From assembly GCA_964545665.1 (NCBI GenBank), contig CAZJGF010000050.1, positions 1 through 10,906 of the forward strand: 10,906 bases of DNA. Direction: 5' to 3'. Made by a program: the position numbers and the translations under genes. The stretch's first letter is position 1, and every line of letters starts with the position of its first letter. Below are positions 6,946 through 10,906 of this stretch, in pieces. This stretch comes from CAZJGF01 sp964545665 (GTDB lineage: Bacteria > Chloroflexota > Dehalococcoidia > GIF9 > AB-539-J10). A model generated the notes under the pieces. The model saw only the letters and a list, made by a program, of their open reading frames with translations. It had not been told where the DNA came from and made no database searches.

Positions 6946-7834
6946 GCCTCTCCAGCGCTTTAATTACCTCTTCCTTCATCAATCCGAATGGCGCCTCCAG
7001 GCCGGTCCACTTCTCGAAAGCCAGAGCCCCTTGGCAGACCAGCATGTCAAGCCCGCTTACGGTTTGTGCGCCAGCCTTCTCAGCTTCTCTCAGTAACCTC
7101 GTCCTGACTGGATTATACACAATGTCGAAAACAATGAGGGTAGGATTCCTCACCCCGCTCAAAGAATCAGCGTTAACAGGAGTTTCTTCAACATTGGGAC
7201 TCATGCCCACGCTGGTGGTGTTAACCAAGATATCTGTTTCTTGCAGCGCTCTTACCACGTTTTCCCTGTTCAGCTCTAGAGCTCTAACCTCTTTTCGGGA
7301 AGCTTCTGAAACGCTACTGGCCAATTCCCTTGCCTTATACAGTGTCCTGTTAAGGATAAGCACATCGCAACCTCCTCTAGCCAGAACAAACGAAATTGCT
7401 CTTGAGGCTCCACCAGCCCCCAGAATAACCACATTCTTCCCCTTTGGCTCAATTCCTCTCGCAAGCAGAGCACGTAAAAACCCGGTGGCATCAGTATTGT
7501 ACCCCGTCAGAACTCCGTCATCATTCACTATTGTGTTAACGGCGCCTATCTCCTTAGCTAGAGGGTCTAACTCATCCAAAAACGGTATGACGGCAACCTT
7601 GTGAGGTATAGTAACATTTAGCCCCCTCATCTTTAGGTCGCGCATCCTTTCGATAGCGTTGCCTAATTCTTCTTTCTTCACTCTGAATGAAACGTACCGG
7701 TAGTTTAACCTCAGCTTGCTAAAGGCAGCATTGTGCATTACCGGAGACATAGTATGCTCTATAGGATCGCCAATTATCCCACATAGCCTTGCTTCTCCCG
7801 CTGTCACCCTACCCTCCCTTTCCCACCAGTTCAT
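6935..7834 (-). CDS. aroE: Shikimate 5-dehydrogenase
   Basis: The fourth step: NADPH-dependent reduction of 3-dehydroshikimate to shikimate. It is 299 aa from ATG 7834. The shikimate site shows GDPIEHTMSP (22-31, Thr where Ser is usual), NVTIPHK (73-79, catalytic Lys79) and NTD (113-115, Asp115). The nucleotide-binding loop is GAGGASRA (139-146), followed by N-R-T 162-164, NTTSVGM (205-211), YNP (240-242) and the C-terminal GLDMLVCQGALAFEKWTG (261-278). Two starts are credible. ATG 7834 has AAGGAG about 6 nt upstream and overlaps aroD by 26 nt. GTG 7807, just past the aroD stop, has GGGAGG about 5 nt upstream and gives 290 aa with a more typical N-terminus. I keep the ATG but with low preference. 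Confidence 0.94.
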   Translation of the reverse strand: MNWWEREGRVTAGEARLCGIIGDPIEHTMSPVMHNAAFSKLRLNYRYVSFRVKKEELGNAIERMRDLKMRGLNVTIPHKVAVIPFLDELDPLAKEIGAVNTIVNDDGVLTGYNTDATGFLRALLARGIEPKGKNVVILGAGGASRAISFVLARGGCDVLILNRTLYKARELASSVSEASRKEVRALELNRENVVRALQETDILVNTTSVGMSPNVEETPVNADSLSGVRNPTLIVFDIVYNPVRTRLLREAEKAGAQTVSGLDMLVCQGALAFEKWTGLEAPFGLMKEEVIKALERHEG

Positions 7835-8471
7835 AGATTCTCCTTAATCCTCTGGCTGTTATCTGACCAGAAGCGGATTCCTTGCCCTCCTCGAGCGAGG
7901 CATAGATAAAATCTCCGCCAACCAAGGGACAGAAAATCCTGCTAACCTGACCCAAAGGGCCCATGGCAAACGAGATTACTCTTATCCCAGGAAACTCAGT
8001 AATAAGTTGCAAAGCGGTCAGGTTGTCCTCAAACCTCTGGGCTGTAGTAATTACTTTACACACATCGCCGCCCGCTTCCAGTTGCCTTTGAATTATCCCC
8101 CTCATTTCACTAATAGGGGGCGTACCGCTCAACTCATGAAATGACAGAAGACATTTTGTCCTTTTCTTTATCAGCCCAACAATCTCCCCTAGATTTCTCG
8201 TCCCAAGCTCAAGGTCAACTATGTCTGCACCCAGTTCCACTGCTTTAAGAAGCTCCTTTATCATTCCTTCATCGTCCTCTTCCCACCTACCCCCCTCATC
8301 GGCGGTTCTGTTACAAGCTATCCAGGGTTTCCTAAGCTGCTGGGGCAGCTCTTGCCACCCATCACCGATAAGATCTATTCGGACCTCGAACAGATCTACG
8401 AATTCTTCACTATCTCTTATCAGTTCCAGGTCTTTGTTTACAATCACGCCGCAGATTCTAGGTCTCTTCAT
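7809..8471 (-). CDS. aroD: 3-dehydroquinate dehydratase, type I
   Basis: The third step: syn-elimination of water from 3-dehydroquinate through a Schiff base. It is 220 aa, a short but complete type I TIM barrel. Visible active-site residues are E29 and R31 (FEVRID), R55 (CNRTADEGG), E88 (VDLEL), the general base H112 (LSFHE), the Schiff-base lysine K139 (DVCKV), R178 (GQVSRIF), and S199 and Q203 in SASGQ, where SAPGQ is more usual. This set corresponds to Salmonella E46, R48, R82, E86, H143, K170, R213, S232 and Q236. It overlaps aroB by 14 nt and aroE by up to 26 nt. No clear Shine-Dalgarno precedes the ATG, so translation probably depends on coupling to aroB. Confidence 0.94.
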   Translation of the reverse strand: MKRPRICGVIVNKDLELIRDSEEFVDLFEVRIDLIGDGWQELPQQLRKPWIACNRTADEGGRWEEDDEGMIKELLKAVELGADIVDLELGTRNLGEIVGLIKKRTKCLLSFHELSGTPPISEMRGIIQRQLEAGGDVCKVITTAQRFEDNLTALQLITEFPGIRVISFAMGPLGQVSRIFCPLVGGDFIYASLEEGKESASGQITARGLRRIYELVGKGG

Positions 8472-9570
8472 TTAAATCAACCAAAACGCTTTCTATCAAA
8501 GATGGACTTACCTCATCGGTAATAAATACGTCTCCTATCGCTCTGGGTAAGACAAATCTTGTCTTACCTTGGAGAATCTTTTTGTCATGCCTTATAGTCT
8601 GGATTATCTTTTCTACCTTAAGGCCCGGCATTCTTATGGGCAAGCCGGTTCTTTCTACAACGCTCTTCAGCCTCATAAGCTCACCCTTATCAACTATCCC
8701 CATCCTGTTTGAGATTCTTGCTGCAGCTAGCATCCCAATAGCGATTGCCTCACCGTGCCCAACCTCGAAACCTGAGACTGTCTCAATGGCATGCCCTATC
8801 GTATGACCATAGTTCAAGATATTTCTCAAGCCTGAATCCCTCTCGTCCTTTTCGACTATTTCAGCTTTGATTTTAGCTGACCTGAAAACAACTTCCTCGA
8901 GCGCCTTGTCTGTAGGGGCGGGGATAAACCCCGCCTCTTTTAATTTTATCTTCTCCAGATTTTCTTCTAGATAGGCGAAGAACTCTCTATCCCAGACAAC
9001 GGCACTTTTTATTGCTTCAGCTAACCCGTTACTCAATTCTCCGATGCTAAGGCTCCTCAAGGCAGCAATGTCTGAAACCACTAAGCTCGGCTGGTAGAAT
9101 GCTCCGATTTTATTTTTCAAATGCCCATGGTTTACTGCCACCTTACCGCCAATGCTGCTGTCGACCTGCGCCAGTAAAGTGGTTGGCATTTGAACAAGTG
9201 GCATCCCTCGCAAATAGGTGGCGGCAACAAATCCCGACAAGTCTCCAATAACACCACCACCTAAAGCTAAAATCGGTGTTGTCCTTTCCGCATAGAAATC
9301 GCTCAATTCATTGTATAGCCTGCTCGCAGTCTGTAACGATTTTTGTTCTTCTCCTTCAGGAACCTCTAAAACATTCGCATTGAAGCCTTCGCTGATGAGG
9401 CTCTGTCGCAAAGCATCGCCATAGAGGCTTTTAACCGTGGGATCGCTAATAATTACTAGCTTATCGCTGAACCCAAGTTCCTTTAACCAATGTCCAGTCT
9501 GCATAATTAGCCCTGGACCTATGCGGATCTCATAACTACTGTTGCTAAGTCTAACCCTAATTCTTCGCAT
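8458..9570 (-). CDS. aroB: 3-dehydroquinate synthase
   Basis: The second step: cyclises DAHP to 3-dehydroquinate using catalytic NAD and a divalent metal. It is 370 aa. The NAD loop GGGVIGD is at 104-110, the PTTLLAQVDSSIGGK block at 129-143 and KNKIGAFYQP at 152-161. The metal ligands are E185 (GLAEAIK), H256 (NYGHTIGH) and H272 (GHGEA); the 16-residue His-His spacing matches the known family ligands (H271 and H287 in the Aspergillus domain). The ATG at 9570 overlaps the aroF stop by 14 nt. No Shine-Dalgarno is visible; the expected position is filled by a GTCAGCA heptamer repeat, so expression likely relies on ribosomes finishing aroF. Confidence 0.96.
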   Translation of the reverse strand: MRRIRVRLSNSSYEIRIGPGLIMQTGHWLKELGFSDKLVIISDPTVKSLYGDALRQSLISEGFNANVLEVPEGEEQKSLQTASRLYNELSDFYAERTTPILALGGGVIGDLSGFVAATYLRGMPLVQMPTTLLAQVDSSIGGKVAVNHGHLKNKIGAFYQPSLVVSDIAALRSLSIGELSNGLAEAIKSAVVWDREFFAYLEENLEKIKLKEAGFIPAPTDKALEEVVFRSAKIKAEIVEKDERDSGLRNILNYGHTIGHAIETVSGFEVGHGEAIAIGMLAAARISNRMGIVDKGELMRLKSVVERTGLPIRMPGLKVEKIIQTIRHDKKILQGKTRFVLPRAIGDVFITDEVSPSLIESVLVDLNEET

Positions 9571-10630
9571 TCGACTGCTGACTGCTGACTAGTTTGTGAA
9601 CTTTCCGACAAGCATCAATGACATCTTTAAGTTCATCAGGCGTAATCATCTGCGGCCCATCAACCAGCGCTTCTCTTGGGTCATAATGTACCTCAATCAT
9701 TAATCCATCAGCTCCTGCTGCTATAGCGGCACAGCTCATATTGAAGATAAGGTCTCTGCGACCTGTCGCATGACTGGGGTCAACAATTACTGGTAGATAA
9801 GTCTCTTTCTGAACCACCGGAACAGCAGCAAGGTCAAGTACATATCTCGTATAGCTTTTCCCCCTGCCCACGGGCACTATTCCTCTTTCGCACAGAATTA
9901 TATCCTTATTGCCCTCAGCCGCGACGTATTCAGCGAAACACAAAAACTCCTCAATGGTAGCTCCAAAATGCCTTTTCACCAAAACGGGCTTGCGTTTCCT
10001 GGCCGCCTGGACAAGCAGATCCTGGTCATACATGTTCCTGGCTCCTATGTGGAGTATATCGGTGTACTTTGCCACCAGGTCAACCTGTGCCTCCCCTCTT
10101 ACCTCAGTTATCACGGGCAACTCAAATTCCTCCCCGGCTTCACGCAACCAAGCCAGGGCCTCCTCCGCCCCCTCTCGCCCATTAGCTCCCAACCCCTGGA
10201 AAGAGTGAACCGAGCTCCGCGGCTTAAAAACACCTCCCCGCAAGATATGAGCACCAGCCCGTTTTACCCCTTCCGCAATCTTGAATATCTGCTCCCGGCT
10301 CTCCACCGCACAAGGCCCGGCAATAAACACCGGCTCACCACTACCTATGCTAACGTTTCCTAGTCTAATTACCCTGCGGTCGCCCGCTTCTCCAAAGAAT
10401 TTGGCATATTCCCTGCTGATTAGTTTATACGGGGTTTCAACCATCGTGGCCTCCTTTACGCCGGGCAGAACTGCAAGGCGATCAAATGGCAGCTTCCTCT
10501 CATCCCCTACTGGCCCAATCACGGTCATATAGTCTCCTCTGGATACATCGGCTCTCAGCCCATATTTCTCTATCTCCTTTACTACCTCGGCTACTTGTTC
10601 TTCCGTGGCATCGGTCTCCATTATTATCAC
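9557..10630 (-). CDS. aroF: DAHP synthase (3-deoxy-7-phosphoheptulonate synthase), type I beta with N-terminal regulatory domain
   Basis: The first step: condenses PEP with erythrose-4-phosphate. I choose the GTG at 10630 (357 aa). It has GGAGGA 8 nt upstream, and its N-terminus (MIIMETDATEEQ) fits the family start. An ATG at 10648 would add six residues with a poor ribosome site. Residues 1 to about 70 form the ferredoxin/ACT-like domain that senses Tyr or Phe in the Thermotoga enzyme, so allosteric control is expected. The barrel shows GPCAVES (105-111), KPRSS (136-140), KRHF (219-222), LCERGI and DPSHATG. Metal ligands are C107, H287, E313 and D324; the last three have the same spacing as Thermotoga H272, E298 and D309. 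Odd: the usual RTFE-type loop after CERGI is replaced by VPVGRGKSY, three residues longer. The C-terminal tail is encoded by a heptamer repeat. Confidence 0.94.
   Translation of the reverse strand: MIIMETDATEEQVAEVVKEIEKYGLRADVSRGDYMTVIGPVGDERKLPFDRLAVLPGVKEATMVETPYKLISREYAKFFGEAGDRRVIRLGNVSIGSGEPVFIAGPCAVESREQIFKIAEGVKRAGAHILRGGVFKPRSSVHSFQGLGANGREGAEEALAWLREAGEEFELPVITEVRGEAQVDLVAKYTDILHIGARNMYDQDLLVQAARKRKPVLVKRHFGATIEEFLCFAEYVAAEGNKDIILCERGIVPVGRGKSYTRYVLDLAAVPVVQKETYLPVIVDPSHATGRRDLIFNMSCAAIAAGADGLMIEVHYDPREALVDGPQMITPDELKDVIDACRKVHKLVSSQQSNAKN
9573..9590. repeat. Heptanucleotide tandem repeat at the aroF/aroB junction
   Basis: On the plus strand GACTGCT is repeated 2.6 times without mismatch (GACTGCT GACTGCT GACT). 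It encodes the SSQQS tail of AroF and lies immediately upstream of the aroB start, where a Shine-Dalgarno would be expected. Seven is not a multiple of three, so a gain or loss of a unit would shift the AroF C-terminus. Confidence 0.7.
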
Positions 10631-10637
10631 TTTTTGT

Positions 10638-10643
10638 TCCTCC
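10638..10643 (-). promoter_or_regulatory. Shine-Dalgarno deciding the aroF GTG start
   Basis: On the minus strand GGAGGA lies 8 nt (AACAAAAA on the minus strand) before the GTG at 10630. No comparable site precedes the ATG at 10648. It supports the shorter AroF. Confidence 0.55.
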
Positions 10644-10699
10644 AACATTTTAGATTCTCGCTAACAGCCTAAGCGCTTCCTCTTAATATGACTTCCTCC

Positions 10700-10751
10700 A
10701 ACCTCGCCCCATCCCTCTCCATCAAATGGAGAGGGAGTCGAGGGTGAGGTT
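10700..10751. repeat. Palindromic repeat element upstream of aroF
   Basis: A nested inverted repeat. The inner arms TCCCTCTCCA (10712-10721) and TGGAGAGGGA (10727-10736) pair perfectly over 10 bp around a 5-nt loop. The outer arms AACCTCGCCC (10700-10709) and GGGTGAGGTT (10742-10751) pair in 9 of 10 positions. It has no T-tract on either strand, so it does not look like an intrinsic terminator. It resembles the CCTCACCC...CCCTCTCC type of intergenic palindromes seen in many environmental bacterial genomes (recalled, not searched). A decayed relative lies at the pheA/tyrA junction. Confidence 0.8.
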
Positions 10752-10760
10752 CAGCAATCT

Positions 10761-10790
10761 AAAATAAAAATCCTCCCGCTTGGGAGGATT
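10761..10790 (-). terminator. Intrinsic terminator of the aro leader (attenuator terminator)
   Basis: On the minus strand, AATCCTCCC (10790-10782), loop AAGC and GGGAGGATT (10777-10769) form a perfect 9-bp stem. The RNA continues as TTTATTTT through to 10761, extending the T-run after the stem. It lies about 140 nt before aroF, so it would stop transcription entering the operon from the right. Its 5' arm is also complementary to an upstream leader segment, so it is probably conditional. Confidence 0.85.
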
Positions 10791-10906
10791 CTTCTAGTTT
10801 ACTTGTTCTACTTCTATACTTTCTGGTTTTCTACATTTCTACTCCACAGGTCTCCCAAGCGTATTCCATACGCGTAAAGTAATAGCTATAAAACCAAACT
10901 TGGGAG
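10777..10906 (-). promoter_or_regulatory. Predicted ribosome-mediated attenuator of the aro operon
   Basis: Three segments compete in the leader RNA. Segment 1, CTCCCAAG (10906-10899), can pair with CTTGGGAG of segment 2 (10859-10852). Segment 2, CGCTTGGGAG (10861-10852), can pair over a perfect 10 bp with segment 3, CTCCCAAGCG (10786-10777). Segment 3 is also the 5' arm of the terminator hairpin. A ribosome stalled on the aromatic codons at 10896-10876 would cover segment 1 but leave segment 2 free to form the antiterminator. A ribosome moving on through segment 2 would let the terminator form. The complementarity is seen directly; the mechanism is inferred by analogy with the trp leader. 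Segment 1 may extend beyond the window edge. Confidence 0.75.
10831..10906 (-). CDS. Aromatic-rich leader peptide (3' part)
   Basis: A frame open from the window edge to TAG 10833-10831. It encodes SQV, then W-F-Y-S-Y-Y-F (10896-10876), then TRMEYAWETC and GVEM. Six of seven codons in that run are aromatic and all three aromatic amino acids occur, followed by another Tyr and Trp. The start codon must lie beyond base 10906. An internal ATG at 10869 would give a 12-residue peptide but has no Shine-Dalgarno. The frame precedes a terminator and competing RNA segments, so its likely role is to sense charged tRNA(Trp/Phe/Tyr) for the operon that makes their common precursor. It is too short to have a function as a protein. 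Confidence 0.7.
   Translation of the reverse strand, partial: SQVWFYSYYFTRMEYAWETCGVEM

Noticed and set aside
7044..7604. Long open frame on the plus strand opposite aroE
   Set aside because: It is antisense to a well-conserved gene, Ser/Leu-rich and without recognisable motifs. The same applies to the other plus-strand frames between 2504 and 10532 and to the minus-strand frames under the corrinoid genes.
10712..10736. Second intrinsic terminator upstream of aroF
   Set aside because: The stem is strong but there is no T-run after it on either strand. It fits a palindromic repeat better.
10834..10869. Twelve-codon peptide from ATG 10869 as the leader peptide
   Set aside because: It has no Shine-Dalgarno and would leave out the WFYSYYF codons that lie in the same frame just upstream. 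A start beyond the window edge is more likely.
10777..10906. T-box riboswitch controlling the aro operon
   Set aside because: I see no conserved T-box sequence or specifier-loop pattern before the terminator, and the antiterminator is a simple 10-bp complement with an aromatic-rich reading frame. Only part of the leader is visible, so this is a judgement.

Overview
The window most resembles a chromosomal segment of an anaerobic Chloroflexota bacterium of the Dehalococcoidia type. This is inferred from two things: the compact shikimate operon, whose order I recall as similar in Dehalococcoides, and the neighbouring corrinoid methyltransferase genes. Both rest on memory and were not searched. 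I see no phage, IS, CRISPR, rRNA or tRNA.

Plus strand, 1-2027: the tail of a class III (glutamate-1-semialdehyde aminomutase-like) aminotransferase overlaps by 4 nt a cobalamin-binding corrinoid protein. Thirteen bases later comes a uroporphyrinogen-decarboxylase-fold protein of the methyltransferase type. The last two look like the corrinoid carrier and a partner methyltransferase of a C1-transfer system of unknown substrate.

Minus strand, 10630 down to 2035: nine genes run in reaction order, aroF, aroB, aroD, aroE, aroK, aroA, aroC, pheA, tyrA. Together they encode DAHP synthase, every step to chorismate, and then the chorismate mutase/prephenate dehydratase and prephenate dehydrogenase branches to Phe and Tyr. 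Every junction overlaps by 1-26 nt, so the set is one translationally coupled operon. It converges on the corrinoid genes with a gap of only 7 nt.

Minus strand leader, 10649-10906: the 5' region of the operon holds what looks like a ribosome-mediated transcription attenuator. It has an open frame with the aromatic codon run W-F-Y-S-Y-Y-F, a strong intrinsic terminator, and three mutually exclusive pairing segments (1:2, 2:3, 3:4) in the arrangement of the trp leader. The run contains Trp, Phe and Tyr codons, which fits control of the common pathway by all three end products. This is the most interesting signal in the window. The start codon of the leader peptide and the promoter lie beyond the right edge.

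Small palindromic repeats have shaped the operon. One large hairpin repeat sits between the attenuator and aroF. A decayed relative forms the last residues of PheA and the Shine-Dalgarno of tyrA. A third, REP-like palindrome lies in frame inside aroA. AroA also has Ala at the position of E. coli Gly96, a substitution associated with glyphosate insensitivity.
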